The translations under genes were made by a program, and so were the position numbers. From Stropharia rugosoannulata (Eukaryota; Basidiomycota; Agaricomycetes; Agaricales; Strophariaceae), in the NCBI GenBank assembly GCA_028532985.1, contig JANCIK010000007.1:2480001-2544000 (forward strand): a stretch of 64,000 nt of DNA. Direction: 5' to 3'. Below, in pieces: positions 1 through 9,548 of this stretch (the stretch's first letter is position 1; each line of letters opens with the position of its first letter). The notes under the pieces are model-generated. The model made no database searches. It was given only the letters and a program-made list of their open reading frames with translations, and was not told the DNA's origin.

Positions 1-116
1 TATGGAAAATACATGGAATGCATTGTAAAGATAAAATTTAATTATGGGAAGGCATAGGTAAACATCAGTGGTGGAAGAGGTTGTCGAGTAGGGGGTGGGG
101 CAAGGACGATGTGGCG

Positions 117-1040
117 GACAGAACACCCTGTGGTTGTGTCGAACAACAGGAGTGCGATTGGAAGCAGCCCATAGTGCTAACAAGGCTTCCCGGGTGCGTG
201 CCCTGGCCGTGGGGAGGCGGGTCGAGGGCGGAGGAAAGGGCAGGGGCAGCAAGTCCAGGCACAACGCCCTGCGGCCGTGTTGAACGACTGCAGGGTGTTG
301 CACAGCAACCCAGGACGCTGTGCTAGCGTCCTGGGTGCTTGCCCAGGCCGTGGAAACGGGGGCACAGGGGCAGGGGCGGGTCGAGGGCGGAAGAGAGGGC
401 GGGGGCGGAACGTGCGGGCACAACGCCCTGTGGCAGTGTTGAACGACTGCAGGGCGTTGCACAGCAACCCAGGACGCTGTGCTAGCGTCCTGGGTGCTTG
501 CCCAGGCCGTGGAAACGGGGGCACAGGGGCAGGGGCGGGTCGAGGGCGGAAGAGAGGGCGGGGGCGGAACGTGCGGGCACAACGCCCTGTGGCAGTGTTG
601 AACGACTGCAGGGCGTTGCACAGCAACCCAGGACGCTGTGCTAGCGTCCTGGGTGCTTGCCCAGGCCGTGGAAACGGGGGCACAGGGGCAGGGGCGGGTC
701 AGGCAGAGGGGCGGGTCGAGGGCGCAGGATATGGCGGCGGGGGCGGGGCAACCGAGCAGAACGCCCTGCGGTCGATCGACACGGCCGCGGGGAGATTCAA
801 AGCAGCCCAGGACGCTGCCATTGCGTCCTGGCTGCTTGTGGTGGCCGTGGCAAGTGCACATCGGACCAGAGGGCGGGTAATGTGGGCAGGAGGGGGCAGC
901 AGCAGATCGTGGTTACAAGAGGGCGGGGATGCGGATCAGGTAGGCACGGCATCCTGCAGCCATTCTACATGACGACAGGGTGATGAAAAGCAACCCAGGA
1001 CGCTTATTAAGCGTCCTGGGTGCTTGTGTTGACCGCGGAA
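117..1040. repeat. GC-rich tandem repeat array, 159-bp period, with hairpin
   Basis: Three near-identical units start at about 281, 440 and 599 (anchor TGAACGACTG), exactly 159 bp apart. More degenerate units are recognisable from the repeated AACGCCCTG and hairpin blocks near 121, 760 and 941. Each good unit carries an inverted repeat CCCAGGACGCT..AGCGTCCTGGG (309-319/325-335, and again at +159 and +318). The unit near 801-835 has altered flanks but still pairs, and 994-1020 is an almost gapless palindrome with 13-bp arms. Because 159 is a multiple of 3, long open frames run through the array on both strands; I regard these as artefacts. It could be a subtelomeric or centromere-like satellite or part of a larger repeat. 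No gene is seen up to 1423. Confidence 0.9.
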
Positions 1041-1423
1041 GGGTGCTCGAGTCAGGTTGAGGGTGGGTGTTCAAGAAGGGCTACTGCAGCTCAAATTAAT
1101 GTCTTCGACCTAATAATGGATTGGGCAGCCCTAACTCACTTATCTGCTGTATAATCCATGTAGAACAGCAATGTTCATTTGTTTATTCGTGGCCAAAGTA
1201 TCTTCCAGGTGGCCTGTACTATATCCCCAGCCTATACCTTTCGCACTATGGTTATCTCCCAGACACTAGCAATCCACATCTTACTATGACTTAAGCAAGA
1301 TTAAAACCCCACTATAGCCTGTAAGAAGTGTATTACCAATGTCTTTAGATCCACTAGCAGGAAAGGGTTGAGTGGGCCCAAAGCCAGTAAAAAGACAGAA
1401 ACAGGACAGAAAGAGTAAGGGCA

Positions 1424-3151
1424 GTGGTGGTATTTGGCTGGTGTCGCTTACCTGATCGATGTTCAAGCTTGATCGCCAAATTTAATTCTTTATCTAATCT
1501 TCATCAGCAACCACCACATCGCCAGAATGGCTCGCTCAAGCCAGCCAAAGCTCGCATTGCCCAATCTACTGTTTCTACTATTTCCAAGAAAGACCTGGAA
1601 TCCTTACTTCAGTTTCTAGAATCTGACACTACTGCTCTTCGCTATCTCAAATCTAATAATAGAGCTGCCTTTGCAGCTTCTGCCAAAGCCTCTGAACTCG
1701 GTGCAGTCTATTTCTCTGGCAGCTCCTTTCCTAGCATATATGAAACAATCACATCTGCTCTTCCACCTCGCCATACATGCTTCCCTACTTTGTTTGCTGC
1801 CTATAAAGCTGGAAAAACTGCAGTAAAGTCGTATAAAAAGAGAAAATCCAACTTTACCAAAGCAACTAGACTTAACTGGACTAACAAGGATTGGGACGAG
1901 TTTCTTAAAGGCATCAAGAGGGTAAAGGTTCAGAAACTGGCTGAAAGCGACTACTACCCCCCCCCCCCTATGCATATCATCACCGAGAATCAGGAAATCA
2001 TGGACAAATGGAGGGACCATTTTACAGTAGGCAAACAGGCCGATGCTAGGATTCCTCGAAAGCCATTACATCTGCTTGATCCTTCTAGACTTTCTTTGGA
2101 CATTGGTCCCGATGAGAATGTGATTCTCGAAGACTCTGAAACTGGCGAAATTGTTGGGGTTGTTATTCGTGGCTTTTGCAAGCATAAGGGTGCTCTCAAA
2201 TGGGCGAAGGATACTGCCGAGTTTCAGACTGACATTCGCCGAAATCTTAGGGTATTCTTGTTTACTGTCTTTGTAACTTATACTAATATTTTTTATAGAA
2301 AGAAGATCCTGGGAAGCTTGTTCAGCTTGGTTGGTCTGCAGGTGCCAGAAGCCGATGCGAGTTTGGCTGGGTCCGAAACATTGTTGCATCAAAGAAGAAA
2401 CTTTCGGACGATAAAAGGGTTGAGGCCAACATCGAGGGTTCCAATTTGTTTGCCTTTATATGGCAGCTTATGGAGAAACAGCTTCCTGAGGAGGTGACGA
2501 CTGATATCAAGAACTTTTCAAAGGTGCTTAAAATTCCTTCAAACAATGGAGAAGGTAACAACTACCAGGAGTGCCATGAAGAATCATCGGTGAGGACAAT
2601 GAAAGAAGGTGATTCGGAGGCTCCAACTACCGATGTTACAAAGTATACTGTGTCTCTGCCCCATGAGTCATATGATTTCTTTGGTACTGGTCTTGCCCCA
2701 CCAGGAGCTTTTATCACAAGAAATTATTCAAGGTATATTTCTCTTGTCGCTATATCTCCATTTCTGATCATCCACTTTAACTTATAGGCATATGCATAAG
2801 GAAGGTCACCCCCACACATATGGAGCAATGCTTACCCTGCATCGTTCCCATAACTGTGTGTCTTATGGAGGAAACTTCTTTCTTCCAGAATATGGGATTC
2901 ATATCCAGCAAGCAACAAACACTTGTATTGTCTGGCAGCCTAAAAGGCTTCATGGAACAGGAGTCCCCAATGTTGATCCGACCACTGAAGACCCTGATTT
3001 CCAGCAGCTTGTCGCTGCTATCGTCACTTCAAACACTTTAGCAGCAGCTTGGAGGAAGTATTGTGAGGGAAAGGTAAACCGAAAGGAGTTTGAGAATATG
3101 GTTGATGAAGTTGAAGCTGAGGGGCCTTTGAATCATGAAGGCGATAATTAG
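1424..3151 (+). CDS. Putative double-stranded beta-helix (2OG-Fe(II) dioxygenase-like) protein
   Basis: Three exons are proposed: 1424-2251, 2299-2732 and 2788-3151. The introns (47 and 55 bp) have GT..AG ends and splicing keeps one frame of about 541 codons. The last exon encodes a segment with HKE, then GGNFFLPEYGI, then HGT. This spacing resembles the HxD/E...H metal-binding core and the GG-x-F-x-x-P strand of DSBH dioxygenases, which are expanded in mushrooms. The N-terminal part is basic and Ser/Lys-rich, with a short Pro run encoded by a C homopolymer near 1957-1967. The start is uncertain: ATG 1424 opens the frame, but the first 35 codons look weak and an unseen upstream exon is possible. 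Substrate unknown; the dioxygenase assignment is inference from a short motif. Confidence 0.6.
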
Positions 3152-3541
3152 TAGACTAAAGCTCCTAGCCATTATTATTTACAAAGTACATTCTACTATT
3201 GTACTATGGTTGCGAACGATACCCATTATGTACTGGTATAGCGAAGTTGGGTAAATAATCAGGTGATCATTATAGTTATGCAAACAGTAAATGTTCTTCA
3301 CTGTAGGCTTACTATATTCTGTGCTGTTTCAATCGACCCATACATTTCTTACAATGTCTACAACAACTTCTTTTCTTTCTATCAAAATGCCCATAGTAGC
3401 TAGTCGGCAAACCCACCAGGTGTATTTTGAACTGTTTTCTAAGTGTATGTTTATATGCCAGCTCAATATAAGCTTTACTGATCGTATCTGCTGCTATTAG
3501 TCGGAATACATAGCATTCACCTTATAGCTTATATATTTTCA

Positions 3542-4596
3542 TGGCTATACATATTATCCTCAACACTGCAAGAGATTCAGGAGCTTATTGCTCCTGGATG
3601 GACGAAAAGTATGTTGGATTTATTTTGGATTTTGATATACTTTCTTATGTAGTGAAATGTAATAGTTCCCTTTGAGCTTCGGGATATTATTTTAGAGGCT
3701 TTGTTTTGGGAGCTGCCTAGCTACAAGTCAGGAGGTGTCTTTCGGCAGTTGGGATATAAGGCTTGGTTAGCAAGCCGAAACACTATGCCTTCGCTGACAT
3801 CACTGGACCAATATGCAACCCAGCTCCAATTCTGTGAAGACTTTACTAGTTTCTACCGACAGCATCGCCTTTCCAGCTGCACCAATGCATTTGCTAACAT
3901 TTGGGCATTGCAGTTCCGAATTCCCAGAGTCAACAACCAACAGAATACAATCGTGAAACTCTATGCGATTATGTTCTCCAATATGCAAGTAAAAGCCTTA
4001 CAAATTCACTGTGGTGATGTTGCTTGGTTGGTTTCGGAGGTTTTGGATAAATGGGTCGATTCATTGGGTCCCCATTTAGTCAACCTTCAGGTTATATATG
4101 ACTGTCGTATGCCAATACTACCGATACAGGTTAGTTGTATACTTCTATGTTGCCTTATCTTTACTTATATTCTTTATATTAGGATAATCGTCTTGGACTA
4201 TATCCATGGTGTTCTAGAGACTGGGCCTCTGCTTTAGGTCGTCTTTCATTTCTGAAATCGGTCATTATCTATACCCCTCGGTTGCTACATTACCATATGT
4301 ATGACACCAATCCTAGTATGGGTTATATGAGGGACTTTGTTTCCTCACTTGTGTCTGTTGTTTGGTCGCCGACAATGCCTCAACTGGAACGAGTCTACTT
4401 TCTGACAATCCAGGATAAGCATGAAAAGGACGATCAAAGTTACAGTGATGGCATACAGTTTCTGGCAGAACGACAAGTATTAGATCAGAATACCCAGAGT
4501 TGGAATGGGTGGGTTTGCCGACCAATCAACTTGTATAGTAGAGCCCGACAAGACCTGCATAGAAATGACCACCAGTTGCGACTTTTCTTTAGTTAG
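3542..4596 (+). CDS. F-box-like protein (5' end unresolved)
   Basis: Exons of about 3542-3608, 3666-4129 and 4183-4596 are joined by introns of 57 and 53 bp with GT..AG ends, in one frame. Across the first junction the protein reads as an I-P-F-E-L-R-D-I-I-L-E-A motif, the typical start of a fungal F-box (IPxELxxxIL). The rest is the loose Leu/Trp-rich sequence common in basidiomycete F-box-like proteins, where it usually carries divergent leucine-rich repeats. Such proteins normally link substrates to SCF ubiquitin ligases through Skp1. No ATG was found in this frame directly upstream, so a further 5' exon probably lies in 3290-3540, where an ATG-led short frame exists (3354). Family call moderate, substrate unknown. 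Confidence 0.6.
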
Positions 4597-4862
4597 TTTT
4601 TGTAATTAGATTAGAATTTACCCCATAGCTATAGAATTTATGGTTTTACAGTGGAATGTACAAGTTTTATATGGTTATAAGAAAATGTACATAAAAAAGA
4701 CTTGTAGAGACCTAAAGAGACCTACAGAGACCAACAAAGCTATACTTAGTTTAAGGCAAGGCTAAAAAGACTGCCGAAGACCTATCAAGCTATTTAAAGA
4801 TATGATTGGGGCTTTAATTAAATCTAGTTTGAAATGATGGACTAAAAGTTACTAAAATGTCT
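4597..4862. other. Gene-free spacer with degenerate GAGACCTA repeats
   Basis: Between the F-box-like gene and the broken end of the retroelement, the block 4700-4800 contains several imperfect copies of AGAGACCTA/AGACCTA. No coding frame, LTR or target-site duplication was recognised here, so the element seems to have lost its 3' LTR at this junction. Confidence 0.5.
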
Positions 4863-7807
4863 TTAAATAGCTCTCGGCAAAAAAGTGATTTTCCTGATGG
4901 ATCCAACAGCAGCCTCGACCGTATACGGGCCCAGGAGACGGTGGGACAACTTCTTGGAGGGACGGGAGGTACAGATGTCTGACGCATCCAGGTAGACCTT
5001 GTCACCTGGTTTGTACACCGGGAGAGGGTCACGTTGCCGGTTGTAGAAGCGAGCCATGTCATCTTTGGCCTTAGCCAGCGCTGACTTGGCTTCTTCCAAC
5101 GTACTAGCCATCCGCTCCTTGAACTCATTCACAGTCTCCAGAGACGATGGAGCTTCATGAGGTTCAAAGCCCATCCGAGGGTGTCGTCCAGTGTCGAGCA
5201 TGAAAGGCGTATGCTGGGTGGAGGCGTGGACATGGTTGTTGTACTGGAACTCGGCCAGAGGCAAGAGATCCTCCCAGTCGTCCTGACGCTCATTCACGAA
5301 GGTCCGCAAGTACTGTTCCAACTCCATGTTAACGCGCTCCGTCTGACCATCAGATTGGGGGTGGTAGGCAGTGGACGTCGCCAGGCAGATTCCCAACAAC
5401 CGGTAAAGCTCTCTAGTGAACTCGGCAATGAACTGAGGCCCACGATCCGAGAGGACTATCCGAGGGAGACCATGGTGGCGCCAGACATAACAGAGATAGA
5501 GCCGGGCTGCTCCAAGTGCACTAACAGTGGTAGTCGTTGGGATAAAGTGACCGCGCTTGGAGACTGAGTCTATCACGTTCATGATGGCGTCATGTCCATT
5601 GGAGAGAGGGAGTTCCACGATGAAGTCCACACTGATAACCGCCCAGCACTGCTCAGGGATAGGGAGAGGATGAAGCTCACCAACCGGGCGGTGACGCTGG
5701 ATCTTGGTGCGAATACAGAGGTCACAGGTCTTGCAGTACTGTCCAATGTACCGAGACATCTGGGGCCACCAGTAGTTGCGCGATACTAACTCCAGTGTCT
5801 TCCAACGTCCAGCATGACCAGCCACCTTGGTGTCGTGGTGTAAGGAGACAATACGGCGGCGGAGATCAGGGTCGTTGGGGACGTAGATCTTATCCCGGAA
5901 GCTGAGGAGACCATCTTGCATCCTCCACTCCGAGGATCGCACAGAACGGGCCCCACTGCTCAACAAACCCTTTGCTGCCTTCGCCACCATCTCCTCATGT
6001 TTCCCCTGACGGTTTCCCTTCCGGATCTCGTGCAATAAGTCCTTCTCCTCGCCCACCAGCTCCACCGCCTCGAGCGCCCGGATAGCAAAGAAGGCAGGCT
6101 TGAGGAGTGTCATCTCAGCGTTATCCCCAGCGCCGTCTCCATGATCAGCTCGTCGCGAGAGGGCATCGGGTTTCCCCATGGAACGGCCAGGGCGGTGGCG
6201 GAGCGTGAAGTCGAAGCGGGAGAGGTAGAGGGACCAGCGGGCCTGTCTGCGGTTAAGCTTTTTGGCCGTCATGAAGTACTCCAGATTCTTGTGGTCTGTC
6301 CAGATCTCCACCGGATGAGCTGCACCTTCAAGGAAGTGTCTCCACTCCTCCAGGGCTCGAATCACCGCTAGCATCTCCTTGTCATGGATCTCGTAGTTAT
6401 GCTGTACGGGACTGAGGCTCTTGGAGTAATAGGCGACAGGGTGCCATTTCCCATCTTCACGCGACTGCTGAGAGAGCACAGCACCAGTAGCAAAGTCCGA
6501 GGAGTCTGCCTCAACGCGGTAGGGCAGGTCATCACGAGGGAAAGCCAGGATGGGAGCCGAAGTCACCGCAGTACGCAACATGTCAAAGGCGGCCTGAGCA
6601 TCAGAGGACCACGACCAGGGAGTATCCTTACGCGTCAGCTCAAAAAGCGGACGGGCATGGTGAGAGAAGTCCTCGATGAAGCGGCGATAGAAGTTGACGA
6701 AGCCCAAGAAGCTCTGTACCTCCTTGCGTGACTTGGGAACCGGCCACTCTGCTACACCCGCAATCTTGACCGGGTCCATCTCCACCTGACCTTCCGAGAT
6801 GATGAGCCCCAGATACTCAATGCGACGCTTCTCAAACTCGCACTTCTCCGGCTTGAGATACAACTGGTGGAGTCGTAGACGCTCCATGACCAGATGTGTC
6901 ACCCGACAATGTTCCTCGAGGGTCTTGGTGTAGATGAGGATATCGTCAAGGTAGACACAGACAATGCCCTCGAAAATGAGGTCGTTGAATATCTCGTTCA
7001 TCATGGTCTGGAACGTTGCAGGCGAGTTGGTGAGACCAAAGAACATAAGGTTATGTTCTTTGGTCTCACCAAGTAGGCTCGAACAGACCGCAGTTTGTTC
7101 AGAACGCCGCCTTCCACTCATCTCCCTCCTTGATGCGCACATTGTTGTACCCCCACCGCACGTCAAGCTTGGTGAAGTAGCTGGCACCACGGAGTTGTTG
7201 GATGAGGTCAGAGACGAGAGGAAGCGGGTAGCGGTTCTTGATGGTCATGGCGTTCAGCACACGGTAGTCCTGGATGAGGCGCAATGACCCGTCCTTCTTC
7301 TTGATAAAGAAGACAGGAGACGCCATCGGAGACTTAGAGGGACGAATACGGCCAGTGGCAAGGTTCTCCTGTAAGAACACATCTAGTTCCTTCTGCTCAG
7401 GAAGCGTCATAGGATACACCTTGCAGTTGCTGGGTGTCGCTCTGAGTTCCAGTTCAATGGCATGATCCCAAGGTCGACGTTCTGGCAAGACATCAAAGGA
7501 CTCTTTTGAGAAGACGTCCTTGAAGTCATGCAAATGGTTAGGAACGTCGTCGCGGAAGTCCTTCTGTCCAGAGTTGGACGCGAGTAGCAGCGATGGTGTA
7601 ATGAGAGGGAAGTGTGCGCTCCCAGCGGCGAGCACGGGCCTGGATGCGTAACACAGCAATGGAGAGAGACTTGGGAGCAGGGGATTTAGGCGTGTCAGGC
7701 AGTCGTGAAGGTAGGTCTGGAACAGAAATAGATTCGCAGGGCTCTACCGACAGTACACTATAACGACTGCCACGCGCGAACGAGGGCACGCCGCTCACTC
7801 GTTGCAA
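4863..7807 (-). pseudogene. Ty3/gypsy pol: protease deleted, RT interrupted; RNase H and integrase kept
   Basis: The frame begins at 7807 with the region that normally precedes the protease, then jumps near 7590 straight into the N-terminal side of reverse transcriptase. No DSG-type protease motif is present, so an internal deletion is inferred. RT follows ([17 protein letters not shown], then [12 protein letters not shown]) until a TGA at 7099-7101 where Arg is expected, then a palindromic insertion at 7027-7072. Beyond it one long frame carries YLDD, RNase H (TDHKNLEYF), the HHCC integrase finger and the DDE core (SVDFIVELP; HPQSDGQTERVN). It stops shortly after the KPGDKVYLD block, so any chromodomain is lost. 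Confidence 0.9.
7027..7072. repeat. Perfect 22-bp fold-back palindrome inside reverse transcriptase
   Basis: The left arm 7027-7048 (starting TTGGTGAGACC) and right arm 7051-7072 are exact reverse complements separated by GG. One arm is the normal RT coding sequence for MFFGLTN; the other is an inverted extra copy that replaces a few residues of RT and shifts the frame. Confidence 0.95.
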
Positions 7808-9057
7808 TGCACAAAATCCTCCTCCTCCTGGACATCATCCTCCTTCCTTTCATCCACCGGCGGAATAGCATCCTCCTGGCCCTCCGCAGCGCGCATGTGC
7901 TCGAGTTGCTCCTGAAGCTCCGTGAGAGTCATGTGGCGAATGTCGAAAGCCCGGGGACAATCTCGAGAGATGTGACCAGGTTTACCACAGCGATAGCAGG
8001 TAGGGGGTGTCTTCCCAGCACTACGAGCACGATCAATGTCCATGGGAGCGCCCAGAGGAAGAGCAGGGGCAGCGGGCGCGCGAGGGGCAGGAATAATGGG
8101 CAGAGAAGCACGTGGAACGGTCGCAGGGGAGGCGGATGAACGCGAAGCCACGGGGGGACCAGAAGGCGTAGGGTGTGCTGCACAGAAGAGCTGGTTGGTC
8201 TCGCGGTTGCGAGCAACCTCCACGGCGCGTTCATACCATCCCTGAAGCGAGGCGGGTCGACTCTCCGAGGGCAGGTTGGCGACTTGACTGTCCAGCGAAG
8301 GGGATAGACCACGACGGAACTTCATAATCAACGCCTTCTCGTCAATGTACCCAGACTTGAGGACAAGGTCCTTGAAGGTGTCGACGTATTCTTCAGCAGA
8401 GCGGCGGCCTTGATGGTAGGAGGTGCTCTCGAGGGCGAGCTGAGCGTGCTCGGCCTCGTGCTGCTCGCAAAAATCGCGAATGAACACGGCTTCAAAGGCG
8501 TCCCAGCTACGCAGATTGAAGTCGGAAAATCCAGACATCATGGCGCGTTTCGAGAACTGGGCGGCGCGGCCCTCGTTCATGAAAGAAAGGGCCCAAAGAA
8601 CTCGAGAGAATTCGTCAGGAAACTGCGAGCCAGCCAGGGCGAAATAAATGGTGCAAGAATTAAGAAAAGAGCGCCCTTTTTCGCGTGAACCATCAAATGG
8701 TTTGGGAGACGCGGGTTTGAGGCGAGAGACAGTGGGAACTGCAGCTGCAGGAGCCGTGTGGGCGTCGAGATGAGGAGGGGGATCACGAGGCGCAGGAGGG
8801 GCGGCAGAATGCGAGCTGGCAAGTGTAGTCTCGAGGAGGGTGCGGATAGTGTGAAGGGAGCTCGAAACGTCGGCCAATTCCTTCCGAAAAATCGCGTTAT
8901 TGTGGTCAACGTACTCCAGAAGCGACGTGAGGGTGAGGGCGGGTCTGGACAAGGTATTTTCCGCCTCAGGGCTCGCAGAGGCGTCTGTATCCATCGACAT
9001 CGAAGCAGGGAGGGGTGTTGGAGTCCTAGGCCGTTTCCGAAGGCAGTAGGCGTCCAA
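7795..9057 (-). CDS. Retrotransposon Gag (Ty3/gypsy) with CCHC zinc knuckle
   Basis: A 420-residue uninterrupted frame from ATG at 9057. The N-terminus is Pro/Ser-rich with a predicted helical stretch. Residues about 110-270 match the retrotransposon Gag (capsid-like) domain, with the SWDAFEAVF and RSAEEYVDTF blocks. A CX2CX4HX4C knuckle (CYRCGKPGHISRDC) lies near residue 360, followed by a very acidic tail. Gag forms the cytoplasmic particle that packages element RNA; the knuckle binds nucleic acid. It is followed at once by pol, which begins around the gag stop codon in another frame. This is the only intact open frame of the element. Confidence 0.9.
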   Translation of the reverse strand: MDAYCLRKRPRTPTPLPASMSMDTDASASPEAENTLSRPALTLTSLLEYVDHNNAIFRKELADVSSSLHTIRTLLETTLASSHSAAPPAPRDPPPHLDAHTAPAAAVPTVSRLKPASPKPFDGSREKGRSFLNSCTIYFALAGSQFPDEFSRVLWALSFMNEGRAAQFSKRAMMSGFSDFNLRSWDAFEAVFIRDFCEQHEAEHAQLALESTSYHQGRRSAEEYVDTFKDLVLKSGYIDEKALIMKFRRGLSPSLDSQVANLPSESRPASLQGWYERAVEVARNRETNQLFCAAHPTPSGPPVASRSSASPATVPRASLPIIPAPRAPAAPALPLGAPMDIDRARSAGKTPPTCYRCGKPGHISRDCPRAFDIRHMTLTELQEQLEHMRAAEGQEDAIPPVDERKEDDVQEEEDFVHCNE

Positions 9058-9123
9058 AACTGGTCCCAGGCAGAGGCTTTTGTACTGTAAGGGCGACTCT
9101 GCGCAGTGTCGAGCTCACACGAG

Positions 9124-9204
9124 ACCTAGCAGAGGGATTCCGAAGTTTATTAAGCTGTAAACTATAAATACAATAGAAGCGCACCTAGCAGAGGGATTCC
9201 GAAG
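9124..9204. repeat. 22-bp direct repeat in the element leader
   Basis: ACCTAGCAGAGGGATTCCG, followed by AAG, occurs at 9124-9145 and again at 9183-9204. Similar short blocks (AATAGAAGCG) follow each copy. This looks like a local duplication in the untranslated leader between PBS and gag. Confidence 0.85.
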
Positions 9205-9221
9205 ACAAAAGCCTAAGGAAA

Positions 9222-9238
9222 CCCGCTGCTGGGCGCCA
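9222..9238 (-). promoter_or_regulatory. Putative tRNA primer-binding site
   Basis: On the minus strand, immediately inside the LTR, the sequence begins TGGCGCCCAGCAGCGGG. The leading TGG (complement of a tRNA CCA end) and its position between LTR and gag fit a minus-strand primer-binding site. The matching tRNA was not determined. Confidence 0.55.
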
Positions 9239-9548
9239 CAGTACATAATAGAAGCGTTGATTGATGCATGAGAATAAACTATACAGTTGATCCGCCACAA
9301 GAAGCCACCACATCACGTCCTCATGTGATGTGCATCATACATCATATGCACAACACATGATGGACGTGTCCCATCAGTACGTCACATGATGTAAACCACG
9401 CGCGCCTGTGCACAGTACACACTGCAGAGCATAGTGTACACTGCACGGGCTGCGCGCGGCGTAAGAAATAAAAATAAAATAAAATAAAAGAAAGTAAAGG
9501 AAGACGAAATGAAATAAAATAAAGGGTGACACACAGCATCCCCTTACA
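9239..9548 (-). repeat. 5' LTR of the Ty3/gypsy element
   Basis: On the minus strand it begins TGTAAGGGGATGCTGTGTG, a start typical of Agaricomycete gypsy LTRs, and ends just before the PBS-like block. The interior holds several CATGATG/CATGTGATG-type boxes (9313-9400). No second copy is found at the other end of the element. The inner boundary is approximate because the expected terminal CA is not obvious. Confidence 0.65.

Larger units (their letters stand above)
4863..9548 (-). mobile_element. Decayed Ty3/gypsy LTR retrotransposon, 3'-truncated
   Basis: Reading the minus strand in order: an LTR (9548-9239), a primer-binding-site-like block, gag (9057-7795), then pol pieces for the linker, reverse transcriptase, RNase H and integrase, ending abruptly at 4863. 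The aspartic protease is missing, reverse transcriptase is interrupted, and neither the usual C-terminal tail nor a 3' LTR is present. The element is therefore not autonomous. The LTR edge at 9548 lies 22 bp from a splice donor of the JmjC-like gene, suggesting insertion into, or deletion of, that gene's 5' part. Confidence 0.9.

Noticed and set aside
177..972. Long open frames on both strands through the 159-bp array, with apparent repeat proteins
   Set aside because: The period is a multiple of 3 and the DNA is very GC-rich, so frames stay open without selection; no start context or splice support.
117..1040. CRISPR-like array
   Set aside because: Units are 159 bp with diverged copies, no unique spacers and no cas genes; the sequence is eukaryotic.
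5157..8909. Many open frames on the plus strand opposite gag and pol
   Set aside because: They are mirror images of the real minus-strand retroelement frames and contain no motifs.
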